From contig NZ_KV440953.1 in assembly GCF_001636425.1 (NCBI RefSeq), forward strand, positions 2,058,847 through 2,122,846: DNA of 64,000 nt, given 5' to 3'. This stretch comes from Heyndrickxia acidicola (GTDB lineage: Bacteria; Bacillota; Bacilli; Bacillales; Bacillaceae_C). Below, piece after piece: positions 1-8,160 of the stretch (position 1 is its first letter; every line of letters begins with the position of its first letter). The translations under genes were made by a program, and so were the position numbers. Below the pieces are notes generated by a model. That model was not told the DNA's origin. It was given only the letters and a program-made list of their open reading frames with translations, and made no database searches.

Positions 1-531
1 GTGGTCCGCGTGAAGATGGGTATCCAAGACATTTGTGATTTTCACGTTTTTATCTTTAGCAAAATCAACAAAGGTATCGACCATACGCGTTGCATCAATT
101 AAAGCTGCTTCACCGTTAGAAATGACCATGTAAGACAAACAGCCTTTCCCAATCCGGACAAATTGATAGATTTCTCCGCCATTTTTTAACTCCCCTACCT
201 TAACTGGCTCTAAATGCTCACCCCAAGCTTTCATACCGCCTGCCAAGTAGAAAACGGAAATACCTTCTTCCGAGAGCATATCTGCCACAAAACGGGAAGA
301 TCCTTCTTTTGCACACACCACGAGAATATCTTGGTCTTTTGGAAGCTGATTCAGAATTCCTTCCACCCCATCCAACAGTTCAAAATAAGGTACGTTTAGA
401 TAACTGAAATTTTCTCCTTCGATCTTCCAATCTTGAAAGTCACTGTCGTTACGAACATCCAAAATAAACATTGTTTCCTTGTAAAAAACTTTTTGTGTCA
501 CTTCATGTGGGTTCATTGCTTTAACTGCCAT
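1..531 (-). CDS. Rhodanese / metallo-beta-lactamase fusion protein (C-terminus beyond window)
   Basis: The first 177 residues of a protein that runs off the left edge. Residues 1 to about 105 form a rhodanese domain with the active-site loop CAKEGSS, whose cysteine would carry a persulfide. A metallo-beta-lactamase domain follows, and its metal motif HLHADH is the last thing visible. Rhodanese-MBL fusions of this sort are sulfur-transfer or persulfide-dioxygenase enzymes that clear sulfane sulfur in the cytoplasm. A CstR-type repressor lies just upstream and an operator-like palindrome sits 70 bp before the start, which supports that role. The ATG at 531 follows a GGGGGTAA-like ribosome site. 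In CstB of Staphylococcus the domain order is the reverse (MBL first), so equivalence to CstB is not claimed. Confidence 0.85.
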   Translation of the reverse strand, partial: MAVKAMNPHEVTQKVFYKETMFILDVRNDSDFQDWKIEGENFSYLNVPYFELLDGVEGILNQLPKDQDILVVCAKEGSSRFVADMLSEEGISVFYLAGGMKAWGEHLEPVKVGELKNGGEIYQFVRIGKGCLSYMVISNGEAALIDATRMVDTFVDFAKDKNVKITNVLDTHLHADH

Positions 532-603
532 TTCAAATTACCCCCTACCGTATATTTAAAGTTAAAATTTTTTATGTTACTAAATTGTTTTAGATAAATC
601 CTT

Positions 604-619
604 ATACCCATATAGGTAT
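604..619. promoter_or_regulatory. Candidate CstR operator before the rhodanese/MBL gene
   Basis: The 16-bp near-palindrome ATACCCATATAGGTAT lies 73 bp upstream of the rhodanese/MBL start. It has the ATACCC...GGTAT form of CsoR/CstR-family operators and resembles the stronger palindrome at 1021-1038. Binding by the neighbouring repressor is inferred. Confidence 0.6.
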
Positions 620-659
620 TATAAAACCTAAAAATAAAAGAGTGTCAACCATTTATATT

Positions 660-920
660 TCACCGGCTTTTTACCAGCAGGTTTACAGCCTCTTTTACTA
701 ATTCCTCTGTGTTTTCTTTATTTTCATGTGCCCTTTGCACACATTCAACAAGGTTGGAACTCACAACCACCCCAATGGTTCGATCAATTGCTGTTCTGGC
801 GGCAGATAGTTGAGCAATAAGTTCTTTGCAATCCTTGTTTTCTTCCATCATCCTTACCACACCGCGCAGCTGACCTTCAATTCGTTTCACCCTGTTTTTC
901 ATTTGACGATCATACACCAT
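660..920 (-). CDS. cstR: CstR-type persulfide-sensing repressor (CsoR/RcnR superfamily)
   Basis: An 86-residue all-helical CsoR-superfamily repressor. From the ATG at 920, which follows a GGGGGA ribosome site by 7 bp, the two cysteines fall at positions 31 and 60, exactly as known for CstR. The histidine that copper-sensing CsoR carries four residues before its second cysteine is Asn56 here (motif NLVEC), which argues against copper sensing. CstR proteins form inter-subunit di-, tri- or tetrasulfide links between these cysteines when sulfane sulfur rises and then release DNA. The gene shares orientation with the rhodanese/MBL gene 128 bp downstream, and both have ATACCC-type palindromes upstream. 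A longer reading from 935 is possible but has no ribosome site. Confidence 0.88.
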   Translation of the reverse strand: MVYDRQMKNRVKRIEGQLRGVVRMMEENKDCKELIAQLSAARTAIDRTIGVVVSSNLVECVQRAHENKENTEELVKEAVNLLVKSR

Positions 921-1020
921 TCTATTTTCCCCCATCTATTGATGGATTTTGTACAAACAATCTAGCTATTTCTAAAATCCTAAAGTCAATCAAGTTCATT
1001 GGCTTATTACAGAATGATTA

Positions 1021-1038
1021 TATACCCTATGGGGTATA
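1021..1038. promoter_or_regulatory. Candidate CstR operator upstream of cstR
   Basis: Perfect 7-bp arms around a 4-bp centre: TATACCCTATGGGGTATA. It lies about 100 bp before the cstR start. This is the classical shape of a CsoR/CstR-family operator and suggests autoregulation. Confidence 0.7.
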
Positions 1039-1098
1039 ATGTCAAATCGAATATTGAAAGGTTATTTTTACTTCATAAAAATTTTCGTTTGGGAGATT

Positions 1099-1215
1099 AT
1101 GACTTAGCACGACCCAGCAACCCCACACTGTTTCCATAGTTTCAAATTAATTAGCTGTGTTAAATGAGTGTAAATAAGCTTGATATACAGAAGTTTTTTG
1201 AAGGTCCATTTTCAT
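1099..1215. repeat. Degenerate copy of the att-like segment at 39477-39600
   Basis: By-eye alignment with 39477-39600 shows shared blocks in the same order: a CCAGC-ACCCC-CAC-CTGT stretch, then TTAAATGAG.GTAA, then AAGCTTGAT.TA. The copy lies in the gap between cstR and the AAA+ regulator. It is most simply a scar of the same kind of integrative element; the gap holds no other recognisable gene. Confidence 0.5.
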
Positions 1216-1243
1216 TAAATCCTTTGAGAATTTTTGAACCATA

Positions 1244-2158
1244 TTACTTTTTAATATCCCACTTCTGCATTTTCCTCAATAAGGTAGCATGGCTTATTTG
1301 CAAACGAGCAGCGGCTTTGCGAATGCTCCCCTCTATTTCAAGCGCTTGTCTGATTAGCCTGATTTCTAATTGGCCTATCTGGGCTTCCAATGACTCTAGT
1401 GGAATCGTTTCAGAATGAAAATAAGCTGGGAGATGAGCTGGTAAAATATATTCGGAATTAATCGTAACGCAAAGCTTTTCAACCAGATTTCTTAGCTCCA
1501 GAATGTTGCCGGGAAAGGAATAATTTTTTAAGATTTCCAACGTCTCACTTTTGAACCATTTTTCTATATTATATTCCTTGCAAAAATATTTAAGATAGTA
1601 TTCGAGAAGCAGCGGAATTTCCTGCTGGCGATTCCGCAATGGAGGCACTTCCACAAAAGCCACATTCAGGCGGTAATATAAGTCTACCCGAAATTTCTTT
1701 TCCTTTACAAGCTGGATAAGCGGGACAGTTGAACTGGCAAGAATTCGGATGTTTAATTTTTTCGACCAGCTTCCGCCTCCACGATCATGTTCCCGGTCCT
1801 GTAAAAAACTCTCCAGCTTCGCCTGCAGCCTTGGATTTAATTCACCAACTTCATCTAAGAAGAGTGATCCCTCATTTACTGTATCAAAAAAACCCTGTTT
1901 TTTACCGATAGGAACAGAAGGGCTGCCCGTGTCAAACAACTCTGTCTCAGATAAATGGCCTGCGAGAGAACTGCAGTTGATTTTGACAAATGGCATATGA
2001 GACCTGTTGCTGTAATGATGGATCGTTTTCGCCATCAATTCCTTTCCAGCACCTACCTCCCCTTCTATTAAGATGGTTGTTGGATAACCGGAAATCCGTC
2101 TTACCATGTCAAACACTTCCGGGTCCAACAGTTTTTTTATAATATACACTTCATTCAT
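1244..2158 (-). CDS. Sigma-54-interaction-type AAA+ transcription regulator with degenerate GAFTGA loop
   Basis: A regulator of 304 residues from the ATG at 2158, chosen because GGTGAG lies 7 bp upstream. The AAA+ core starts almost at once: Walker A GEVGAGKE, Walker B SLFLDEVGE and a sensor-type arginine region FRVDLYYRLN are all present. The C-terminus carries a Fis-type helix-turn-helix (SIRKAAARLQISHATLL). There is no N-terminal sensory domain. Where enhancer-binding proteins have ELFGY..GAFTGA this one reads ELFDTGSPSVPIGKKQG, so the loop that contacts sigma-54 is absent. It may therefore act without sigma-54, as TyrR does, or be inert as an activator. It is divergent from the GS-like/amidase/permease operon and is probably its regulator. 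Confidence 0.82.
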   Translation of the reverse strand: MNEVYIIKKLLDPEVFDMVRRISGYPTTILIEGEVGAGKELMAKTIHHYSNRSHMPFVKINCSSLAGHLSETELFDTGSPSVPIGKKQGFFDTVNEGSLFLDEVGELNPRLQAKLESFLQDREHDRGGGSWSKKLNIRILASSTVPLIQLVKEKKFRVDLYYRLNVAFVEVPPLRNRQQEIPLLLEYYLKYFCKEYNIEKWFKSETLEILKNYSFPGNILELRNLVEKLCVTINSEYILPAHLPAYFHSETIPLESLEAQIGQLEIRLIRQALEIEGSIRKAAARLQISHATLLRKMQKWDIKK

Positions 2159-2177
2159 GATTTTCTCACCCAATTAT

Positions 2178-2213
2178 GGTTCATCTATTAAAAAAACAAA
2201 TCATTCATGAACC
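2178..2213. promoter_or_regulatory. Inverted repeat in the divergent regulator/GS-like intergenic region
   Basis: GGTTCAT at 2178-2184 is mirrored by ATGAACC at 2207-2213, and related ATGGT(T) blocks recur near 2222 and 2240. The position between a Fis-type regulator and its divergent operon suggests an operator. I saw no TGGCAC-N5-TTGCA sigma-54 promoter in the gap, which fits the missing GAFTGA loop. Confidence 0.4.
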
Positions 2214-2368
2214 GCTATTTTATGGTATCAATTAAAATTATGGTTTATATCCGTACCAAAATCAATATTTAATTACTTTTAATATTGTAAATATTTTAAT
2301 TTCACTTTATATTTAACTCATACTAAATAAGAAAATGGTACAACATCAAAAGGAGGAAGAGCGCTACA

Positions 2369-3709
2369 TTGTCAGATTCCAATTGGCATCATCACCTTCA
2401 ACAAATGATTCGAGATTACCAGATTCATACTGTAAGAATGTCTTTGAATGATAACTCAAATATTGCCAGAGCCCGTTATATTCCTGCTCAAAAGTTTTTA
2501 GAGATAGGAACAAGAGGAAATGTTTCTTTTCCTTCGGTTCTTTTCTCAATGGATACCTCTGAAGGTGTCCAAACGAGAGTTGGAACAGGTTTTCAAGGGG
2601 GCTTTCCAAGTTGGGAAATTAAACCTGACTATTCAACCTTTAGTCCTCTCCCTTACAAACCAGGAATTGCAAGATTAATTGGCGATCTTTACGGAGTGGA
2701 CGGCAAACCCATAGAAACATCCCCCCGTTTTGTATTACAGCAAGTTCTTCAGGAGTATAAGAATGGCGGTTATCTTGTCTATGGGGCCTTTGAGTATGAG
2801 TTTTACGTATATAAAGAGACTGAAAACGGTCTTGAACCCTCATGGAAAGGATTACACTGTTTTTCCGAAACAAAGCAGTCCCAGGTAGAAGATATATTTA
2901 TTTCCTTGTTTAAAAATCTGTCTGAGATGGGCGCAGGTCCGGAGGTGGCCAATACGGAGTATGGTTCCGGACAATTCGAAGTCACCCACTCTCCATTTTG
3001 GGATTTAGAGATTGCGGATATGGCCTTTTACTATCGGACTAGCATTAAAGAAATTCTACATGACCAAGGGTACAAAACAACCTTCATGAGTAAACCCGTT
3101 AAGGATATGAGCGGCAGCGGTGCACATTTAAATTTATCGATTCATGATGAAAAGTCCGTAAACTTATTTTCAAACCCAAATGCACCGGATGGTTTGTCTG
3201 ATTTATGCCGATGGTTTATTGGAGGCCAGCAGCTACATGTACGCGCATTAAGTGCCCTTGTAAACCCTACCATCAACAGTTACAAGCGTCTTCAGCCCTA
3301 TTCCTTTGCTCCGACGACCAACACATGGGGATATGAACACCGCGGCACCATGATCCGTATTCCTCGGCAGCGAGGAAGGGATACACGAATAGAACACCGT
3401 TTACCTGGCGCAGATACAAATCCTTATTTATCATTAGCAGCAATTTTAGCTGCAGGATTAGATGGGATAAGGAAAAAACAAGAGCCGACTCTCCCACTTC
3501 AAAACCAAGATGCCTATCAATCTGATTTTGAAAAACTCCCGCGTTCCTTATATGAGGCTCTCAGTCACCTTAAAGAAGATACTTTTTTCAAAGAAATGCT
3601 AGGAGAGGCATTTATAAATGATTATGTGGAACTCCGGCAAGCAGAATGGGATCGTTATTTGGCTCACGTCACCGATTGGGAGCTACAGGAGTACCTAAAT
3701 ATTTTTTAA
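2369..3709 (+). CDS. Glutamine synthetase family ligase (gamma-glutamyl-amine ligase-like)
   Basis: A 446-residue glutamine-synthetase-fold enzyme starting at TTG 2369, 11 bp after AAGGAGGAA. Visible family signatures are EYEFYV, NTEYGSGQFE, the ATP/glutamate region KPVKDMSGSGAHLNLS, NPTINSYKRL and EHRLPGADTNPYL. GS usually reads GSG-x-H-x-H; here the second His is Asn. The conserved NRS arginine region is EHRGT. These departures are common in paralogues such as PuuA that join glutamate to an amine instead of to ammonia. It is the first gene of an operon with an acetamidase/formamidase and an APC permease (gaps of 18 bp each), so uptake and gamma-glutamylation of an amine, or assimilation of ammonia released from an amide, is likely. 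The substrate is unknown. Confidence 0.85.
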   Translation: MSDSNWHHHLQQMIRDYQIHTVRMSLNDNSNIARARYIPAQKFLEIGTRGNVSFPSVLFSMDTSEGVQTRVGTGFQGGFPSWEIKPDYSTFSPLPYKPGIARLIGDLYGVDGKPIETSPRFVLQQVLQEYKNGGYLVYGAFEYEFYVYKETENGLEPSWKGLHCFSETKQSQVEDIFISLFKNLSEMGAGPEVANTEYGSGQFEVTHSPFWDLEIADMAFYYRTSIKEILHDQGYKTTFMSKPVKDMSGSGAHLNLSIHDEKSVNLFSNPNAPDGLSDLCRWFIGGQQLHVRALSALVNPTINSYKRLQPYSFAPTTNTWGYEHRGTMIRIPRQRGRDTRIEHRLPGADTNPYLSLAAILAAGLDGIRKKQEPTLPLQNQDAYQSDFEKLPRSLYEALSHLKEDTFFKEMLGEAFINDYVELRQAEWDRYLAHVTDWELQEYLNIF

Positions 3710-3727
3710 GATTAGAGGAGGATAAAT

Positions 3728-4627
3728 ATGTACCGAGTAGAGAGAAAACATTTAATTTACACAATGTCAGATCAAAACAAACCTGTTCTTTATGTAGAGA
3801 ATGGCGCAACAGTCGTATTTGAAACCTGTGATTGTTTTGAAGATCAGATTACTTCACCGGATACACCTTATCATTCATTGGACTGGGACCGTATTAATCC
3901 AGCAGCAGGCCCTGTTTTCATTGAAGAAGCTGAACCTGGAGATATCCTGGAAGTAAAAATTGAAAAGATTGACTTAGCTGAACAGGGTGTAATGATGACA
4001 GGTCCAGGACTTGGGGTGCTTGGAGAAGAATTAGGTGAAAACAAAATTCAGATGGTACCAATCAAGAATGAAAAAGTCACTTTATTCGACAAGGTGGAAG
4101 TACCAGTAAATAAAATGATTGGTGTAATAGGAACTGCACCGGCGAATGGGGAGTCCATTTCTTGCGGTACCCCAGATAAGCATGGTGGAAATATGGACTC
4201 AAAAGTCATTTCCGAGGGATCTACACTTTATTTGCCAGTCAATGTTCCCGGAGCCCTTTTGGCTATGGGCGATCTTCATGCGGCTATGGGGGATGGAGAG
4301 GTTTCCGTTTGCGGTGTAGAAGTTGCAGGTGAAGTGACCGTAATTGTAAATGTTATTAAAGGAAAACAGTGGAAGGTTCCTATGGTCAAAACAGAGCAGG
4401 CACTCTATGCGATTGCTTCCGAAAAATCTCTTGATGATGCGGCTGTTACTGCAACTAAAAATATGGCTGCCTTTTTAGAATCAGAAGCCGGGATGAGCAA
4501 ACATGACGCAGTTTTCCTGCAAAGTATTAGTGGAAACTTACAGATTTCACAGGTGGTCGACCCCTTGAAAACGGCACGTTTTGAATTACCAATATCCATT
4601 ATTCAACAGCTTGGCATAAAAATTTAA
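3728..4627 (+). CDS. Acetamidase/formamidase family protein
   Basis: A 299-residue FmdA/AmdA-family hydrolase. Landmarks are YHSLDWDRINPAAGP, EEAEPGDILEV, GTAPANGE, CGTPDKHGGNMD and DLHAAMGDGEVSVCGVE, which run in family order from about residue 48 to 205. Known members hydrolyse short amides to ammonia and a carboxylate in the cytoplasm. The ATG at 3728 follows GAGGAGG by 7 bp. It is the middle gene of the operon, between the GS-like ligase and the permease, so its ammonia may be used by the ligase, or it may hydrolyse the ligase product. Both are inferences. Confidence 0.88.
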   Translation: MYRVERKHLIYTMSDQNKPVLYVENGATVVFETCDCFEDQITSPDTPYHSLDWDRINPAAGPVFIEEAEPGDILEVKIEKIDLAEQGVMMTGPGLGVLGEELGENKIQMVPIKNEKVTLFDKVEVPVNKMIGVIGTAPANGESISCGTPDKHGGNMDSKVISEGSTLYLPVNVPGALLAMGDLHAAMGDGEVSVCGVEVAGEVTVIVNVIKGKQWKVPMVKTEQALYAIASEKSLDDAAVTATKNMAAFLESEAGMSKHDAVFLQSISGNLQISQVVDPLKTARFELPISIIQQLGIKI

Positions 4628-4645
4628 AGATATAGGGGGATTCGT

Positions 4646-5986
4646 ATGTCATTAGAGAATTTTGGCTATAAACAGGAATTAAAAAGAGCCTTAACGTTTT
4701 GGGATCTATTGATCTACGGAATGATTTTCATGGTTCCCATTGCTCCTTTTGGTGTTTACGGTTTTATTACCGATGCCTCTAAAGGAATGGTTGCCTTGGC
4801 GTATATGATTGGAATGGCTGGAATGATTTTCACTGCACTCAGTTACGCAAGAATGTCAGAGGCCTTCCCCATTGCCGGATCTGTTTACGCTTATGCTCAA
4901 AGAGGACTCAATGACAAAGTAGGCTTTCTTGCGGGATGGGCCATTTTGCTTGATTACATTCTTGTGCCTGCACTCTTATATCTTGTCAGTGCTGCTGCCT
5001 TGACTGCATTAATCCCGTCTATCCCCATCTGGATCTGGTTGATTTTGTTTATCGCTGTGAATACGGTGATAAACGTGTTTGGTGTTGAGTTTACCGCTAA
5101 AGCCAATAAAATCATCTTAATCCTGGAATTTATCGTATTGGCCATTTTCATCGCAGTTGGTCTTGTCGCCCTCTCCCACGGGATGGGAAATGGTCATCTT
5201 ACAACAAAGCCGCTTTATAATCCAGGGTCATTCAATCTATCTCTGGTGATGGGTGCCGTTTCTATTGCGGTATTATCCTTCCTTGGATTTGATGGAATTT
5301 CCACCTTATCAGAAGAAGTAAAAGGCGGAAGTAAAGTAGTCGGGAAAGCAACCGTTACAGCGCTGCTTGTCGTGGGAGCCTTATTTATCATTCAAACCTG
5401 GGTCACCAGCGATCTTGGTGCAGGAATGAAACTAAGCAACCTTAACACTGCATTCTACGATATTGCAGGAAAAGCTGGCGGAACCTGGCTAAAAAACTTA
5501 ACGATTATTGCGACAGCGTTCTCTTGGGGAATTGCCAACGCTCTTGCTGCACAAGCCGCAATTTCACGAATTCTTTACTCTATGGCCCGCGACCGTAAAT
5601 TACCGGCAGTGCTTGCAAAGGTTCATCCGAAATTCAAAACGCCTTATATCAGCACCATCCTTGTGGCCATCGTTTCTTTAGCGGTCGGATTATTCTTCCA
5701 AAGCAAAATCGATGTCCTTACCAATATCGTTAATTTCGGAGCACTGACCGGTTTTCTTGTCCTACATGTATCCGTTATTAATCATTACATCATTCGCCAA
5801 AAATCAAAGCAATATGTTCGCCACCTGATTCTCCCGCTTATCGGCTTTTTGGTCATTGGGTATGTCATCAAGGGAATGGACATGACGGCCATTAAACTTG
5901 GCATAACCTGGATTATTCTTGGTATCGTTTATTTATTTGTCATTACAAAAGTATACAAGCAAACTACAACGTCATTAGATATTTAA
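4646..5986 (+). CDS. APC-family amino acid/amine permease
   Basis: A 446-residue integral membrane protein with about 12 hydrophobic segments. It has the APC-superfamily N-terminal region FWDLLIYGMIFMVPIAPFGVYG and the LGFDGISTLSEEVKGG block near residue 215 that marks amino acid/polyamine/organocation transporters. It ends the operon, 18 bp after the amidase, and a strong terminator follows 15 bp after the stop. The substrate is probably the amine, amino acid or amide handled by the two upstream enzymes. Confidence 0.88.
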   Translation: MSLENFGYKQELKRALTFWDLLIYGMIFMVPIAPFGVYGFITDASKGMVALAYMIGMAGMIFTALSYARMSEAFPIAGSVYAYAQRGLNDKVGFLAGWAILLDYILVPALLYLVSAAALTALIPSIPIWIWLILFIAVNTVINVFGVEFTAKANKIILILEFIVLAIFIAVGLVALSHGMGNGHLTTKPLYNPGSFNLSLVMGAVSIAVLSFLGFDGISTLSEEVKGGSKVVGKATVTALLVVGALFIIQTWVTSDLGAGMKLSNLNTAFYDIAGKAGGTWLKNLTIIATAFSWGIANALAAQAAISRILYSMARDRKLPAVLAKVHPKFKTPYISTILVAIVSLAVGLFFQSKIDVLTNIVNFGALTGFLVLHVSVINHYIIRQKSKQYVRHLILPLIGFLVIGYVIKGMDMTAIKLGITWIILGIVYLFVITKVYKQTTTSLDI

Positions 5987-6001
5987 TTTTTCGAACCTGT
6001 T

Positions 6002-6048
6002 GGAACTGCCTTTCGGGCCATAAACGGCCTGGAGCAGTTCCTATTTTA
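6002..6048 (+). terminator. Rho-independent terminator of the GS-like/amidase/permease operon
   Basis: GGAACTGC at 6002-6009 pairs with GCAGTTCC at 6034-6041, with an inner GGCC pairing, and is followed by TATTTTATATTTT. Confidence 0.85.
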
Positions 6049-6304
6049 TATTTTGATATTTAATTAAGAATTTTATGTTTTTGAACCATTTGTACTTTTC
6101 AAATCTTCTAGATTTTTTATTTTTGCTTTATAATGACGGTCTTTCTTCAAGGATAACGTCTCCTTTTTATCTCGTTTGTGGTTACTCCACATCGCCCCAC
6201 TAAATCCTCAGCTTTTGTTAGATCAGTAATATACATTTTACAATGACATTGGCAGAGTTTTTTCAGATTTCATCTAGGTATTCATTCCATTTTAAGCAAA
6301 AAAT

Positions 6305-6345
6305 AAAGGATATCCAGAAGCTAAGCTCTCTGGACATCCTTTAAA
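6305..6345 (-). terminator. Terminator downstream of adhA
   Basis: AAAGGATATCCAGA at 6305-6318 pairs with TCTGGACATCCTTT at 6329-6342. On the minus strand it lies 20 bp after the adhA stop and runs into a T-rich tract. The rest of the gap 6049-6304 holds nothing I recognise. Confidence 0.8.
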
Positions 6346-6363
6346 TAATACTATTTTTTCAAC

Positions 6364-7413
6364 CTACATGGTATCAATGTCAATGACGAATCGATACTTC
6401 ACATCTGAAGCTAGTACACGTTTGTAGGCTTCATCGATTTGGTCCGCTGAAATGACTTCAATTTTAGGAGCAATGTTGTGTTCTGCACAGAAATCCAACA
6501 TCTCTTGAGTCTCCCGGATGCCGCCAATCATTGAACCGGCAAATGAACGGCGATGACCGATGAGAGAGAACACATTTACTGACAATGGTTCAGCGGGCGC
6601 ACCAACATTTACTAGAGTACCATCCAATGTTAACAAGGAAAAATAAGCATCCATGTCAATCTTTGCACTGACCGTGTTAATAATTAAGTCAAAGGTTCCG
6701 GCGAGTTTCTTGAATGTTTCTGCATCGCTTGTAGCATAGTAATGGTCTGCACCAAATTGCAAGCCATCTTCCTTTTTGCTTAATGTTTGGGAAAGAACGG
6801 TCACCTCTGCACCCATGGCAGCTGCAATTTTAACAGCCATATGACCAAGACCGCCCATACCAACAACGGCTACTTTCTTACCTGGGCCAGCTCCCCAATG
6901 GTTAAGCGGAGAGTAAGTGGTAATACCAGCGCAAAGCAATGGTGCTGCGGCATCCAGCTCAATGCTGTCAGGAATTCTGACAACGAAATCCTCCGTTACG
7001 ACAATGTGAGTTGAATAGCCGCCTTGAGTAGGCTCGCCATATTTGTCTACACCAGCATAGGTAGGAACATTTCCTTTGAGACAGTATTGTTCTTCTCCTT
7101 TACGGCAATTCACACATTCTCCGCAGGAGTCAACCATACAGCCAACACCTACCCGGTCACCGACCTTGTACTTTGTCACCTCTGCTCCTACTTCGGTGAC
7201 AATTCCGGCAATCTCATGTCCAGGTACGAGTGGATAATTCACAGGACCCCATTCGCCGTGGGCAGTATGGATGTCCGAATGGCATATGCCTGCATATTTA
7301 ATCTCAATTAGAACATCATGCGAATCAAGATCGCGTCGTTTAATTTCAGCTGCTCGAAATGATTTGTCTGGACCATCGACAGCTCTTGCTTTAGCAGTTA
7401 TCATTTGTTTCAT
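6364..7413 (-). CDS. adhA: Zinc-dependent NAD(P) alcohol dehydrogenase (AdhA-like)
   Basis: A 349-residue medium-chain dehydrogenase. Catalytic zinc ligands are in GICHSD and PGHE; the structural zinc lobe is [15 protein letters not shown]; the nucleotide site is GMGGLGH at about residue 180. This is the cinnamyl-alcohol-dehydrogenase/YahK type, which reduces aldehydes or oxidises alcohols with NADP(H). A MerR-family gene is divergent, and the promoter has the long spacer that MerR activators need, the same arrangement as adhA/adhR in Bacillus subtilis, where the pair responds to formaldehyde and methylglyoxal. The gene is about 60% similar by eye to the dehydrogenase at 30239-31309 in the oxidoreductase array. 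Confidence 0.9.
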   Translation of the reverse strand: MKQMITAKARAVDGPDKSFRAAEIKRRDLDSHDVLIEIKYAGICHSDIHTAHGEWGPVNYPLVPGHEIAGIVTEVGAEVTKYKVGDRVGVGCMVDSCGECVNCRKGEEQYCLKGNVPTYAGVDKYGEPTQGGYSTHIVVTEDFVVRIPDSIELDAAAPLLCAGITTYSPLNHWGAGPGKKVAVVGMGGLGHMAVKIAAAMGAEVTVLSQTLSKKEDGLQFGADHYYATSDAETFKKLAGTFDLIINTVSAKIDMDAYFSLLTLDGTLVNVGAPAEPLSVNVFSLIGHRRSFAGSMIGGIRETQEMLDFCAEHNIAPKIEVISADQIDEAYKRVLASDVKYRFVIDIDTM

Positions 7414-7501
7414 CCTCCCATTTCATTTCTTAAGAGAATTGAAGATACCGGCAAGCTACGACATTACCTGAATTAACCTTCTCATTTTCTCTTTCAAAAC
7501 T

Positions 7502-7532
7502 AGCATAAACCCTATAGTTAACTCTAGGTCAA
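7502..7532 (-). promoter_or_regulatory. MerR-type promoter and operator of adhA
   Basis: On the minus strand, -35 TTGACC (7527-7532) and -10 TATGCT (7502-7507) are 19 bp apart, 2 bp longer than normal. The spacer contains the dyad TAGAGTTAACTATA. A second GAGTTAACTC dyad lies at about 7622-7632 before adhR itself, so AdhR likely controls both directions. Confidence 0.75.
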
Positions 7533-7665
7533 GCAAAAAGCTTTAAGACAGGATTCAAAAAAAGAGTTTGTTATCCTTTGACAATCACCATACAGCATGA
7601 TAATATTTCGCCAAAACAGATAGAGTTAACTCGAAGTCTATACTATTATGAATAGGAGAAAAGGG

Positions 7666-8076
7666 ATGAAGACATACACAATCAGCGAAGTTGCAAAAGA
7701 AATGGATCTTACAGTATATACCCTGCGCTACTATGACAAAGAGGGACTTATGCCTTTTGTTGAACGGACAGCGAGCGGAACACGATTGTTTAAAGACTCA
7801 GATATTGAAGCGTTAAAAATAATTGAGTGTCTGAAATCCACCGGGATGCCTATTAAGGAGATTAAAAGTTTCATTGATTGGTGTTCTGATGGAGATTCCA
7901 CTTTGCAACAAAGGTATGACATGTTTTTGGAACGAAAAACCAGTATAGAGGGCCAGATGGAAGAATTAAAAAAAACAATGAAAATCATCGAGCATAAATG
8001 TTTGTATTATAAGCTTGCTCTTGATGCTGGAACGGAAGAGATTCATAAAAAAGATAAAATAGTCATTTTTAGTTAG
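7666..8076 (+). CDS. adhR: MerR-family aldehyde-responsive regulator (AdhR/NmlR-like)
   Basis: A 136-residue MerR-family regulator. The N-terminal winged helix (YTISEVAKEMDLTVYTLRYYDKEGL) is followed by a dimerisation coiled coil and no large effector domain. Cys55 in IIECLKSTGMP sits where AdhR/NmlR proteins keep the cysteine that reacts with aldehydes. The ATG at 7666 is preferred because AGGAG lies 7 bp upstream; the in-frame ATG at 7648 has no ribosome site. It is divergent from adhA, and both promoters carry a GTTAAC-centred dyad. Confidence 0.85.
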   Translation: MKTYTISEVAKEMDLTVYTLRYYDKEGLMPFVERTASGTRLFKDSDIEALKIIECLKSTGMPIKEIKSFIDWCSDGDSTLQQRYDMFLERKTSIEGQMEELKKTMKIIEHKCLYYKLALDAGTEEIHKKDKIVIFS

Positions 8077-8082
8077 CAAAAA

Positions 8083-8133
8083 AAAGCCATCTGTCCTTTT
8101 TCACTGCAGATTTTAAGGATAGATGGCTCTTTC
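8083..8133. terminator. Bidirectional terminator between adhR and dus
   Basis: AGCCATCTGTCCTT at 8085-8098 pairs with AAGGATAGATGGCT at 8115-8128, flanked by A-rich and T-rich runs. It serves the convergent genes. Confidence 0.85.
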
Positions 8134-8160
8134 TGTATAAATAACTCTAATTATTCGAGG

